Assembly: GCF_902635505.1 (NCBI RefSeq)
Contig: NC_045428.1
Coordinates: forward strand, 300,877,107 to 300,941,106
Direction: 5' to 3'
DNA length: 64,000 bases
Source of the DNA: Sarcophilus harrisii
Taxonomy: Eukaryota; Chordata; Mammalia; Dasyuromorphia; Dasyuridae
Positions 14,501 through 23,960 of this stretch are shown piece by piece. Below the pieces are notes generated by a model. It worked only from the letters and a program-made list of their open reading frames with translations. It ran no database searches and was not told where the DNA came from. Both the position numbers and the translations under genes were made by a program. Every line of letters starts with the position of its first letter. Within the stretch, counting starts at the first letter, position 1.

Positions 14501-15682
14501 ATCTTTTCACACTTAGAATGACCTATTACATCAATAACTTATTAAAACATGAAAATCAAATAATAATGTTAAGTATAAAATTTCCTTGACAACTTTCAAA
14601 TATATGTCTTTGGTTGTGATGCAAATGTTATTTTAATGAACTGAAGTACCTACCAATATACTTGTGTCAAGATCATTTAGTATATGAACCCCTAGTCTTT
14701 CACTGATAATCTTCACCTCAGCCCACATCATCATAGCCAGTACCTTTTCCCATGTATAAATCTATACTTTTATCTGTATCTTAAAGTTATGGGGCAAAGG
14801 GAAGAAGAATAACAGAAGTCACAATAGATTTAGTAGCAGGTAGCAGTCATCTTCTAATGCCTCTGTTCCTTGACAAAGGAATGCATGGATGCAAGAGACA
14901 CAAATTTCTAATTTATAGATGCTACCATCACTTGGGAGTATTTCTGCCAAAGAAACACTCTACACAGGATAGAGGCAGGGGGACAGCCTGCTCACTATTA
15001 CAAATCGAAAGAAATCTGCTGTGCTTTGGGTCAAGCCAATTTCAAAAATACTGAGTAATCAAACACTAAGGCTATTTTTTTTTCCTGACAAAGGCTTCCT
15101 CCCTTCCCCCAAGCAAATGTTTCAGTATATAATCACTTTAGGTAAACCTGGTTCAAGAAAGGGGTTCTTATTCCCAGCATGATAGGATTCCTTTTGATTG
15201 TGTCTCTAGCAAAATCATTCTCAATCCCTGCTTCTCATTTTCTCTCACAAAGAACTCCAAAATCAAAGTTCTGAGTATAAATAGTAGTATGTAGATAACA
15301 TATCTACAACTTAGAGCAAAGCTATACAACAGGGTTCCACCAGGCACACCTCCCAGTGTGGCCTTATTCTATCCAGTCCCTGTCATTTTCTTCCCAGTGA
15401 CTCAAATCATTTCTTTTGTGTTGTTCATTCTCCTTTGTATTGTTTTGCAGCTGTAACCTAGGTAACCTAATACCTCCAAGATAGGAGTACTAAGCAGTGG
15501 GATGTTGGAGTCACATAATTACTACATGCTTTGTGGATTCTAGATTGTTATGTTAATAAAGAAACTAGAGGGTCCTGGAAAGCATATATGTTAAAGATTC
15601 AGTTTTAACATCTAAGCCTATATTCATTAATTGTAATCTAAACAGGTATCTCTCACAACTCCGAATGCTAGTTTCCTATTGC

Positions 15683-15714
<32 letters not shown>

Positions 15715-18700
15715 TTTTTTTTTTTTTAAGGAATCAGGTTTTAATGTCTTTGTGTCTTTTAATTATCTTGGTATCTACACTGATTCACCCTAAGATAATC
15801 AAGGCAGAATGCTTGTCCATAAGTACATCAATCCAAAAAGGCATTTTCATCTTCTTTTATAATGGGTCACTGGTAGCTTAAACAGGTAGTGTTTCCTGTT
15901 CTGCCTTGGTCCTTTTAAGATTTATCATCTTTAACCCCTAACAATTCAAGTTTATATCTGATAACACCTAAAGAGCAGGAATGAAATACTGCTGATAATA
16001 TCCAAAAAATACCAGATCTCTCTATTTTTCACTAGGGTGATCTACTATACAATAAATTAGAGCTCCTAATCTCAAATCTTAAATGGAAAACAATAGTTTT
16101 CTTGCAGAAAACTACTCAAGCAGGGAGTTCTTGCACTAAGATACAATAGAACAAGACTTGCATTTTGTAAAATTACAAAAAGGGAGCTACTTTGAAAATG
16201 CTAATTGAGCAAGGAAAACCCAGAAGCCAGACCCTACTGCAAGAAAAAAAAGCAAAATAAATAAATAAATAAAAGAATGAATGAACAAAGAAAGAAAAAA
16301 AAAATTCTGATTCTAGCAAGTCATTTAAAATATTTTTAGCAAGTTGTCATGTACCATGCAATAGCATTCTAGGTTTGAAAATTTTGGTGTAGGATGGTGA
16401 CTATAAAATTGATGCCTGTTCTGTAAAATCCTCTCAGAAGATACTTTCTTCACATAACTAAGGCTCTTCTTCATGTCCTATGAATAATCTTTAAGTCTCT
16501 GAAAATATCCCCTGTTGTATAAATAACAAAAAGTTCTACTATCTACTCCTAAAAGAACTTTGTATAACTTAATCATATCCCAGATGGGTCTCAGTTTTTC
16601 TGATCTATAAAATCAAAGATCTAGTCAGATATAAGATTTTTTTCCAGATTTAAATCTATGATCTTATGATTATTGGTATCCTTTTTATGCACCCAGGGAG
16701 AGCAAATAACCATATTTCCATGACCAATATTTTGCCTTTCTTGCTAGTTTCTTATAGTGAAATATTTTATACCAGTGGTTCTCAAAGTATGATCTAGAAA
16801 ATCCTGGAGATCTCTGAAATCCTTTGAGGGTCTACAAATTCAAAAATAGTTTTTATTTCCAATATGGTAAATGTCTATAAATATAATTTATTTATATTTC
16901 ATATATAAATGAAATTCTGAAATCCTTTTAGAGGGTCTACAAATTCAAAAACAGCTTTTATTTCCAATATGGTAAATGTCTATAAATATAATTCAGATAA
17001 ACAAAAACACTTTGTAGATATCCTCAATAATTTTTAATAGGATAAAGATACTGAAAACAAAAGTTTTGAGAATCACTGTTCTATACTAAGCATTGGTCAG
17101 TAAGTTTTATGAATGTGAGTGCAGACATAGAGAACCAAGTTTCCAATTGTTTATACAAAATGAGATAATTTTCAGAGACTTGAAAGTTGTTGCAAAATAT
17201 GCAAAAAGCTTGGGTCATGTGAGGATGGTATTTTCAGAAATTTTTTTCTAGAAAAGAGGGATCAGTTTCAGACTGCCCATCCAACATTAAGTTTCCAAAT
17301 CACAATACACTATTGAATTGATACAAGACAATTTTCTGTACTTTAGAAATTCACAGGAATCAGAACCCATCTTTTCCCCTAAGGGACAAGATCAAAAGAA
17401 TACTATAACTGGCCCCTGAAAAGGACAGAAGGAAATAACAGAAGAAAAGGTCCACAAAATTGGTTTAGTAAACCAATTATTTCCTGAATACTTTGAAATT
17501 AATGTCTCAAAATTCAACAGTCTAAAAGAGAATTCATTATTACTTAAAATCCACTCCCTATTCCCAACTTCCCAGTTTTTGTCAATGGCATCATTTATCT
17601 TCCAGTAAAGAAGGTATGTTATCTCAGAGGCATTCTGAACTCCTCAGTCACTCAGAGTAAAAGAATAATAATCCCTAAGGACCAACTAAAGTAGCAGCAC
17701 TGAGATAGGTAATATAGTCAGAAACAAGAGGGGGGAAAATTAAAGCTAGTTAAAAAAGATAATATAATAATTAAGAGTATAAGTCAAAAGTCTTTTACAA
17801 AATAAATTAAGTATATAAAAGGAGAAGAGAGAAGAGAAAGGAAGAGAAATTTTGACTAACAACTTCCCCACACACAAATCCCTAAACCACAAGATTACCA
17901 CTTTCATTAGAAAATTCCCTCAAATACTCCAAGAGATACATCGCATATTTCCCTTCTCTAAAAAAGACTGTCAAAATAGATTAGACAAATGGATTTATGC
18001 CCTGTTTATATCTCAGACATATTCTTTACCACATGGTACAATGATCCAAAGGAAGAAATAAAACTCAGTCAGGGTTTTCCTAGGGTAAAGGCAAAAACTT
18101 TGCCTACTTCAGTGTTTAAAAACAGCTCTTGTTTTGTTTGTTTTCAAGGGGTGTTTTGTTTTGTTTTGATAAATGAGTAATTAGAAACTATAGCAAGTAT
18201 TAGGAAAAATAATATGAAAGTCTATTAAGTATAAGACCCAATCTTTGCTTATTGGAAATTTAAGCTGTAGGTATGAAGACAAAACATAAACACATGATAA
18301 ATTAATAAAGAAGTTAAGTAGCAGCTTTATACAAAAATACAAGACTATTCACAAGTCAGAGGGAAACACCTCTGACTGCAATGGATAGGGAGATTTCAGC
18401 TGTTTCCTGAAGAATAAGCAAAATTTAAAAAAAAAAAATACTGTAGATAATAATACATTTCAGGTGATGTAAAAAAGCTTAGACAAAACTTAAGGAATCA
18501 AGTAGAGGGCATACTTAGAAGACTAGTTTGGCTAGAGTATAAGGTTTATACTGTATAAAAGTGAAAAATGAGGCTGCTAACAGTCAGATAATAAGCTTTA
18601 GAATTAAAATGCTGATTTAAATCAAAGCAAGTAATAACTTTGCTCAGATGGCAAAAATGACAGATTAAAAAAGAGATTAGGGAGAACCTAGAACAGAATC

Positions 18701-19473
18701 CCCACCCACTGCTACACAACCAAACTTCTTGACGAGGTAGCTAAAAATACACTTAATTCTTAATCATCATGCTACTGAGAACCAGGAATAACAGAGATAA
18801 ATTAAGCTTACAAATTAAATCATTTATTCTTTTAGAATACAAACTATTAAAACAAAAATTTTGGTAAAAACAGTTTTTCAAACTCACTTGTTGCTAAGAT
18901 ATTTTAGTAAAGAAAAATTTGGGCAATTCTTACTTCAATGCAATGCAATCAAGCCTATAATTCCAGACATCATGCTAGCCATTACTTTCAACTTCCTTCC
19001 TATTAATATCTATAACCTGATTTCCTAATTTCTTGCAAAATATCACACTATTTTCTTCCACATTTCCCATTTTCTCATGAAGATACAAATTAACAATGAA
19101 ATAAGTCAAAAAGCTAACAGCTAGAAAGACCACCTAGATACTCATATATTCTTTTAAACCAAGAAACAGATGGTACTATATTCCTTAATCCTATGAAATT
19201 CCCCTGCTTCAGTCTTGCTATACCCAAGGCAATCTAAAAATATTCCAAAGCTTTCAAACAGTGCGATTCAGGAATAATTTTTGAAAAATACCTCTCTGCA
19301 GCCTGATGGCTTCTGATCTTATCACATTACAAATAGCATATAGCATAATTCTCCCCATACCTGTTTCTTAGACCTGTTCCATTGCCACAGCCTCCTCCAA
19401 CCAAGGTTTGTAGAGAAGGTAAAGCTGAACGGCTGAGCTGTTGCCGACTGGGGCCCCTCCTTCCACCGGGCAT
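5407..19473 (-). CDS. TMEM39A: TMEM39A, 5' coding part (coding exons 1-4 of the gene), partial
   Basis: Multi-pass ER membrane protein. In mammals it is reported to help export the phosphoinositide phosphatase SACM1L from the ER through COPII and so to affect PI4P and autophagy. Joined minus-strand exons 19361-19473, 13918-14140, 10322-10405 and 5407-5561 (113, 223, 84 and 155 nt) give one open frame of about 192 residues starting [20 protein letters not shown]. It matches human TMEM39A, as I remember it, nearly residue for residue. Visible membrane segments lie near residues 73-95, 122-138 and 150-180. All junctions are GT-AG and phases agree. The human protein is about 488 aa, so roughly 60% is missing. 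I looked for the next exon (after the GYP codon split) in 1-5400 and did not find it. Introns are 4.8-5.5 kb and full of repeats. Confidence 0.96.
5562..6460. other. TMEM39A intron 4, left part, no recognised element
   Basis: AT-rich with an A/G simple stretch (AAAAG units) near 5690-5735. No coding or repeat structure that I can name. Confidence 0.45.
6461..6775. other. G+C-rich block inside TMEM39A intron 4
   Basis: About 300 bp clearly richer in G and C than the flanks, bounded by AT-rich DNA. It has GGGAGGTGGACTTGGAGGTG, GCCCAATGGATGGGACTCAC and CCAGCACCTCCTTAAAGAGG. No reading frame of note and no family recognised. It could be an unlisted repeat or a regulatory element. Confidence 0.4.
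6776..8429. other. Intronic DNA, nothing recognised
   Basis: AT-rich. Short minus-strand frames at 7953-8254 show no family similarity and no splice context fitting TMEM39A. Confidence 0.45.
8430..8570 (+). mobile_element. MIR fragment
   Basis: MIR core with CATTTTGAAGATGAGAAAAT, CAACAGGTTAAATGCCATAC and GTCTTCTGACTATGAATTCA. Old and diverged. Confidence 0.5.
8736..8883 (-). mobile_element. tRNA-headed marsupial SINE (WSINE-like)
   Basis: On the minus strand: AGGTAGTGTAGTGGTTAGAG, CAGGAGGATCTGAGTTGAAA, CTGGCCTCAGACACTTAACA, GATCCTGGGCAAATCGCTTA and CCCCAATTGCCTCAGC, then A(10). A complete copy with its tail. Confidence 0.8.
8884..10321. other. TMEM39A intron 4, right part, nothing recognised
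   Basis: AT-rich. Overlapping plus and minus frames at 9331-9527 are chance. Confidence 0.45.
10322..10405 (-). CDS. TMEM39A: TMEM39A exon 4 (28 codons)
   Basis: 84 nt in phase 0 at both ends, acceptor CTCTAG above 10405 and donor GTAATG below 10322. It encodes [20 protein letters not shown] followed by LVWALISE (residues 113-140). The LAAFITVML stretch forms the second hydrophobic segment. It is too short for simple ORF calling and was found by matching the family sequence. Confidence 0.94.
10640..10800 (+). mobile_element. MIR-type SINE fragment
   Basis: TCTGAGCCTCAGTTCTCTCA, GTCTGTAGATGGGATAGTAC and a 3' part GTGCTATAGAAACATTAGC, in MIR/CORE-SINE order. Confidence 0.6.
10884..11063 (-). 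mobile_element. Non-autonomous hAT-like DNA transposon, copy A (8-bp TSD)
   Basis: Terminal sequences CAATGGTATTAAACTC and GACACCTCTG are the two imperfect inverted ends. Flanks GTTTAGAG (10876-10883) and GTATAGAG (11064-11071) agree at 7 of 8 bases, the TSD length of hAT elements. Interior shares TGCATATTGACTT with copies at 28985 and 36737 in opposite orientation, and carries an A-run and a T-run expansion. Confidence 0.7.
11195..11370 (+). mobile_element. MIR
   Basis: TTTTAGAGCTAGATAGGACC, ACATTTTAGATGTAAAGAAA, GGTCCAGTGTAATGAAGTCA, TTTGCCCAAGGATACACAGC. Classic MIR order over most of its length. Confidence 0.75.
11450..12110 (-). mobile_element. L1 LINE 3' region, truncated and diverged
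   Basis: Reads as the reverse of the L1 ORF2 end and 3' UTR: TGCTTCCATAAAGAATATTA, GAGGTATATACCCAAGAACA, GACTGTTGGGCATCAAATGA, CAATTCACAGCTTCAC. No long frame survives. Confidence 0.7.
12500..12675 (+). mobile_element. Non-autonomous hAT-like transposon, copy B
   Basis: Begins CAGAAGTATCAAAG and ends GTTTGATACTACTG, matching the inverted ends of the family. Interior has TAGATTAAAATATAACTGTG. Flanks CCATAAAT and CTATAAAG agree at 6 of 8 positions. Confidence 0.6.
12690..13540. other. TMEM39A intron 3, mostly unrecognised
   Basis: AT-rich. GTTCCTGACGCATAGTAAGC near 12959 resembles an L2 3' tail. Otherwise nothing that I can name. Confidence 0.4.
13545..13640 (+). mobile_element. MIR fragment
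   Basis: GACTTGGCAATAACCACAGA, GACAGGACTTGAACTCAGAT, ATCTTGACTCTAAGTCTGAT, ATAATGCCATGCTACTC: the 3' half of a MIR. Confidence 0.6.
13918..14140 (-). CDS. TMEM39A: TMEM39A exon 3 (first membrane segment)
   Basis: 223 nt, acceptor TTTTCAG above 14140 and donor GTAAGT below 13918. It encodes residues 38-112, including [20 protein letters not shown] and [20 protein letters not shown]. The stretch from residue 73 to 95 is hydrophobic and is the first membrane helix. The sequence is almost identical to the human protein as remembered, so strong constraint is likely. Confidence 0.96.
14141..16570. other. TMEM39A intron 2, left part
   Basis: No exon. Contains a C+T-rich stretch at 14330-14520, the A(28)-TC-T(15) tract at 15683-15727 and an (AAAT)n stretch near 16255-16275. 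No gene-like frame. Confidence 0.45.
15683..15727. repeat. A(28)-TC-T(15) palindromic tract
   Basis: 28 A residues followed by TC and 15 T residues. It can form a long A:T hairpin. It looks like two retro-tails meeting head to head, but the bodies on either side are not recognisable. Confidence 0.85.
16575..16672 (+). mobile_element. MIR 3' fragment
   Basis: GGTCTCAGTTTTTCTGATCT, ATAAAATCAAAGATCTAGTC and TTAAATCTATGATCTTATGA match the MIR 3' end. Confidence 0.65.
16773..17078 (+). mobile_element. hAT/Charlie-like transposon with an internal tandem duplication
   Basis: Inverted ends CAGTGGTTCTCAAAGT and TTTTGAGAATCACTG. Flanks TTTTATAC (16765-16772) and TTCTATAC (17079-17086) agree at 7 of 8. 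Inside, about 103 bp starting at 16814 is repeated from 16917 (AAATCC..GGGTCTACAAATTC.. and TATTTCCAATATGGTAAATG in both). The two units are close in sequence, so the duplication is younger than the insertion. Confidence 0.75.
17515..17655 (+). mobile_element. L2 LINE fragment
   Basis: AAAAGAGAATTCATTATTAC, CTCCCTATTCCCAACTTCCC and GAACTCCTCAGTCACTCAGA correspond to a short internal part of L2 (the KTELII-FPP region). Confidence 0.5.
17660..19360. other. TMEM39A intron 2, right part, unrecognised
   Basis: AT-rich with plus-strand frames at 17852-18180 that resemble no known family. No repeat that I can name. Confidence 0.4.
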
Positions 19474-19546
19474 GTCCAGGAACCAGAATGTTTCCAGTGC
19501 CACCTGCAGCTGTGACCCAGTCAGTGGTTTCCAACCTGTTCCACCT
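19361..19546 (-). CDS. TMEM39A: TMEM39A exon 2 (start codon exon; CDS 19361-19473)
   Basis: The ATG is the reverse complement of CAT at 19471-19473. The frame reads [20 protein letters not shown], then [17 protein letters not shown], and the exon ends in a codon split AG|G (Arg38). The donor is GTATGG just below 19361. The acceptor CCAG lies just above 19546, with an alternative two bases on, leaving about 73 nt of 5' UTR in this exon. The N-terminus is basic and Gly/Ser-rich with no signal peptide, as in the family. Confidence 0.93.
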
Positions 19547-19669
19547 CTGGAGAAATATTGAAATATAAATTTACTCCTTTAGAGTAATGCAACAAAGAAA
19601 GAAGAAAAAGCTTCTTAAGACAAGTCAACCAAATATTTGCAGTATTCTTTAGCTATGTTAGTCAAATAT

Positions 19670-19879
19670 AGCATTTCTCAGGGTCCCTACGGTCAAAACT
19701 ATTTTCACAATAATACTAACACATTTTTATGTCAAATACAGCAAATATTAATACCCACATAAATAAAGGCTCTCGGGCAGATAGGGGTGGGGGGAAGGAA
19801 GAAAATGGAGGAAGAGGGAGGTCTAGTATCCTCAATGACTTTTAAAAGTGCAAAGGATCAAAACTTATGAGAAGCACTG
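19670..19879 (+). mobile_element. hAT/Charlie-like transposon, diverged copy (left end approximate)
   Basis: GGTCAAAACTATTTTCACAA, TAATACTAACACATTTTTAT, CCTCAATGACTTTTAAAAGT and the end ATGAGAAGCACTG fit the same group as the element at 16773. A purine-rich GGGGTGGGGGGAAGG stretch at 19786 is internal. Confidence 0.55.
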
Positions 19880-20199
19880 GTCTAATGGAAGTATTAACAA
19901 TATTCATCCTTCTGACGCCAGAAGACTCAGATAAAAGTTCTACTTCATTATCTAGAAAACTTTAAATAAATCTTCCTACCTCATTTAATTCAATGTAAAA
20001 TGATTGATATTGTTTATTTCTAATTACAAATGTCTTACAAAATTGAATGAGATGTATATGAAAATACTTTGAGCTAAGGTATTTGCATGAAAAGTCTGTA
20101 GAAAAAAGTTCACTAAGGCTAATCCTACAAAGTATTCTTAATTCCAAAAACCTCAAATTTACACAGGAGACTGCAATTATAACCACTTCCTTTCTCTAA

Positions 20200-21970
20200 T
20201 TTTCAATCTCTCCATCGCTCCACTGAATCCAATCTTCACTGGAGTCTTCCCAGATGCCTACAAGCACACTCAAATCTCCTCCATTCTTTAAAGAACACAC
20301 ACACACATTCCTCCCCCCCTTGCCCCCCCAAAAAAGAGCTTTACAACTCTCATTTGGCTTTATCACTCTCTGAAGCTATTCCTTTATCTCTCCTCCTTTC
20401 AGGGCCAAACTGCTGGGACCTATTGGAACCCTTTGTAATCTGGTTGACCTTATCACTCAACTGAAATTGCTCCTGAAAAAATTATCAATCTATCAAATGC
20501 CAAATCTGAAAATCTTTTCCAGCAATATTTGACATCTTCTACATACTCTTTTCTGTTTCTTTGTGTTATATCATTTCCTCTGATCTACTCCAAACAATAA
20601 TCACTTCTCAATCTCTTTTCCTAGATCATCCTCCTTACTGTGGGTATATCTCAAGACTCTGTCACAGGTTCTCTTTTCTCTACAAGCTCTTCTTTGGTGA
20701 GGTCATCTCCTCCCGTGGGTTTAATTATAATCTTTATGGAGATAATCCCTAGATCTATATATCCAGCCCTTGACTCTCTCCCAGTGAACTTCTGGAAATG
20801 GATGTCTCACAGGCATCTCCAATTCAACAGTCCAAAACACAACTCACCATCCCATCCCCTAAAACTCACTTCTCCCTATTTCCAATTTCTCTATTTTTGT
20901 CAATGACACCAATCTTCTAGTCTTTCAGGAATGCAACTTCAGAGGCATTTTCAGTTCCTCAAACTCACCCTATATATTCAACCAATTACTAAGTCTTGTT
21001 AATTATCTATAATATCTCTTGCAATTATCCCCTTTTTCTCTATTACCCTAGTCACCACTTTGGTTCATTCTTATCACCTTTCACTGGGTGAGTTCCAAGT
21101 TGACCTTCCTGCCTCAAACTTCTCTTCATCCTATTCTCCATGTCAGAGATATTAACCACGCCCCCTAGGTCAGGTATGCAGTCCACAACACTATTTCCAT
21201 AACATTTCCAAATGCTGCCACATCAGATTAAAATGTAATCTTTGAAATATTTAACAAAATAAAAAAAAATATATACCATAAAGCATGAACATTGTATTTT
21301 TAAAATACATCAATATGAAGCCACAGAGACTCATATGTACATATTAGTGGCCCTCATTTTCATCTGAATTTGACATCACTGCTACACACAACTGCAAAAG
21401 GACTTTTTCCTAAAGCAAAGATGTTATAATGATCATATTATCTCTCTGCTCAATAAGGTTCAGTGGCTTCCTAGTTATTACTTCTAGGATCAAACAAACT
21501 TCTCTGCTTGGCATTTAAAGACCCTTCACTATCTATGTCCAACCTATTTTTCCAACTTTATATACATTAGTCTCTTGCAAACATTCTATTGTCCAGCCCA
21601 ACAGGTTATCTTGCTGTTCCTCAAACAGAACATTCCCAACACTGAGCTCTGTGGTTTTAAAAGGGCCAAGATCCATGCCTAGAATGTACTCTCTCTTCAC
21701 CTCTGCTTCCCAGAGTCCCTAGTTCTCTTCAAAACTCAAAAAACTTGTGGATCACTTCCAGCGTAACATTTCTCTTGATTATGCCTCTCTCATTAACTCC
21801 ACCTTCTTCTCCCAAAATTTCTTTTTATTTCTTTTGTATATTTTATTCAATCCTACATACAAATAGGTATCCTGATAGAATGTATACTTGAGGACAAGGC
21901 CTGTTTTCACTTTTGTACTAAATCCCAGGATAGTGTCTGGCATATAGTAGGTGCTTAAGTGCTAGAAAGA
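20200..21970 (+). mobile_element. L2/CR1-type LINE, long decayed copy carrying a nested hAT-like element
   Basis: L2 order can be followed: AGGGCCAAACTGCTGGGACC, CACTCAACTGAAATTGCTCC, ACTCTGTCACAGGTTCTCTT, TTAATTATAATCTTTATGGA (the FNYHLYADDS part of the RT), GGAAATGGATGTCTCACAGG, TTTTCCTAAAGCAAAG, AGTGGCTTCCTAGTTATTAC, and the 3' tail TCTGGCATATAGTAGGTGCT. Many breaks; no intact frame. The hAT-like insertion occupies 21144-21381, and L2 sequence resumes on both sides. Confidence 0.8.
21144..21381 (+). mobile_element. Non-autonomous hAT-like transposon, copy C, inside L2
   Basis: Starts CAGAGATATTAACCACG, ends TTTGACATCACTG. Interior ACATCAGATTAAAATGTAAT and CAATATGAAGCCACAGAGAC match the family. 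It interrupts L2 between TCATCCTATTCTCCATGT and ACAACTGCAAAAGGAC. The 8-base flanks are only partly alike. Confidence 0.65.
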
Positions 21971-22119
21971 ACATAAATACAACCTTCAATTTAATATAAC
22001 AAGATAATACTTATATATTACAAATTTATCATTTAATTTTTAATTAACTGAAATAATGAAGGGGCTGGTATACTGCCCAGGGAATTACTTATATACTGGA
22101 GGGTCTGGAATGAGGAATC

Positions 22120-22330
22120 AAAAGATTCTAGTATTAGTTTCACTACTAATTGAATTTAAGACTTTAGTCAAATCACTTTAGTGTAATTCAGTTTTCTCTG
22201 GGAAAAAAAAAATTCTATGTTCTATCTACTTTATCTTTTACAGAGGATTGCTTTGAGAATCACCTGATATGTTAGATAAGAAAGCACTTTCAAAAATTAG
22301 ATGTCATAGAAATATGAAATACTGTTAACA
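22120..22330 (+). mobile_element. MIR-type SINE
   Basis: GACTTTAGTCAAATCACTTT, AATTCAGTTTTCTCTGGG, GAGGATTGCTTTGAGAATCA, AAAGCACTTTCAAAAATTAG: a diverged CORE-SINE 3' half. Confidence 0.5.
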
Positions 22331-22347
22331 ATGGACGAACTTTTCTC

Positions 22348-22375
22348 CAAAAAAAAAAAAAAAAAAAAAAAAAAG
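22348..22375. repeat. Poly-A tract
   Basis: Roughly 26 A residues with no recognisable body upstream beyond the SINE at 22120-22330. Confidence 0.7.
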
Positions 22376-22379
22376 GTAT

Positions 22380-23079
22380 GGCATCTATGGCCACCAAGTC
22401 CCCTTCAGCACAGAACCAATGATTCTCTTACAGTAAGTCCTTTAAAAAATTTGCTTGGGAAAAGAAACATTCAATTGTAGAAGAAATTATTCCAATCCTA
22501 TAGCAGGAGTTTTTTTGAGTTGCTGTTGTTTTAATATGTTGATAATTGTTTTTCTATATAATTGGTTTCCTTTGTAATCTTGTTTAATTTAGGTATGTAA
22601 TATGTATGCATATTTTAAGTACGTATCTACTCATATAAAAGTAGTCCACAGGCTTCACTAGGACTGACAAAGAGGTCCAAGGCACAAAAAGAACTTCTGT
22701 TTCACAGTGTGGAAAAGTATTAATAATAAAATCTTACTAGGTAAATTAGAAAGGGGATGGAAAAGGAAAAAAAAAAAAAAATCCCTAACAATCGGAGGTA
22801 TCCAAACTTGGAACAGGGTGCAACTGGGGACAATAAGTTTTCTCTCCTTGAGAGATCTGCAAGCACGGGTTGGAAAATTCCTTGTCCGGTAATGTTGGGG
22901 GGTGGGGGGTGGGGTGGAGGGGAACTTTTTTTTTCCATATGTGAGTGGTACTCTAGTCCCGTGATGGCCCCCTAGGACCCCCCAATGCCCCTCCCAACAC
23001 AGACCTCTCAATCCCGTGAGACTGAATCCTTAACAAGTTTGGGGAGACTGACAAATAGGAGAACTGAAATTTCCCATCA
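22380..23079. other. TMEM39A intron 1, G-rich simple stretch included
   Basis: No exon. A G-run (GGGGGGTGGGGGGTGGGG) lies near 22896-22915 and could form a G-quadruplex on the plus strand. Open frames on both strands at 22658-23011 are shadows of this skewed composition. Confidence 0.45.
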
Positions 23080-23473
23080 CACTGACTGCTCCACGGGCCC
23101 TCGGGCGGGGCGAGCAAGCCAGGTTTCCTCCTGCTGCAGCTTTTAGGGTTCCAGAATCATCACAAAGCGTCTGAGAAACTCAGATTTCCAAAACGTCACA
23201 GCTGACTTTTACTAACTCCCGTGTCGGCGCCTCGGGAGTCTGGACGGCTGACACACAAGAGGCGAATGGAGGGAGTTTAAAGGGCTCGGGCCCCCTCCTT
23301 CGTGAAGGGGCTTCTCTCGTTCCAAGCCGCAGAAGGCAGAAAAGGGTGAGAAAAGAAGAGGAAAAGAGAAGGGGCCCGGAGGGAGGCTGTGCCGGGGCCT
23401 CTTCCTGAGCAGGAAGAGGGGGAAAGAGAAGAGGAGAAGGACGGGACAGGCGGCCAGCGGCCTTGGGACTTAC

Positions 23474-23960
23474 GCATGGAGGCCTGGACGGCGGGGCGGG
23501 TTCCCCAAAAAGGCGGTGATGGCTTCACGGGCTGTCCCCGGGGCGGGCGGACAGGTTCCCTCCCCCGCCCCGACCGCGACGCTCCAGGCCTGCTGTCCCT
23601 CGTCGCCTCACAGAGATCCGAAAAGGGGTGGCCGGTCTGTCTCCGGACGCCCGGCGGCCAGACCCCAGCTGCAGTCCAGTCAGCAGTGACCAGCCCCGGT
23701 TGCCGCGGAGCTGAGGAGACGTGGCAGCGCGCAGTGATGACGTCAGCGGCGCGCCTGAAGGCCGGCCTCTGCGGCCCCCGGAAACTAAACACTCGGAGGG
23801 AGGCGGAGATCTCCGGGCTGCAGCCATCCCGAGCGCTCATTCTTCGCGCCTGCGTGGTGGCGCGAGGGCGCTTGCTAGCCGAGGGCGGGACTCGTTCCCG
23901 GTGCTTTCGCACCTGCGCAGTAGCGCATCTTCCCGACTCGCAGTTTCCGGCGACGGTTGA
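23474..23960 (-). other. TMEM39A: TMEM39A non-coding first exon and transcription start region (approximate 5' end)
   Basis: On the minus strand a strong donor (C then GTAAGT) sits at plus-strand positions 23468-23473 inside the CpG island, so a first exon would end at 23474. The next exon (19361-about 19546) has an acceptor upstream of the start ATG, so this exon would be purely 5' UTR, as in the human gene. The start site is not visible. I put it between about 23750 and 23960, near the CRE and the GC-rich motifs. Long open frames crossing this GC-rich block on both strands are composition artefacts. Confidence 0.6.
23738..23745. promoter_or_regulatory. Consensus CRE (TGACGTCA)
   Basis: A perfect 8-bp CREB/ATF palindrome in the CpG island, flanked by GA and GCGGCGCG. 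Full palindromic CREs with intact CpG are usually close to a start site, which fits TMEM39A initiation near here. Confidence 0.6.

Noticed and set aside
17852-18180. Plus-strand frames of 69 and 63 codons in TMEM39A intron 2
   Set aside because: No recognisable family, ordinary AT-rich composition and no splice context; treated as chance.
19322-19534. Minus-strand frame starting METTDWV over TMEM39A exon 2
   Set aside because: It begins with TTG, is in a different frame from the TMEM39A start and crosses the splice donor.
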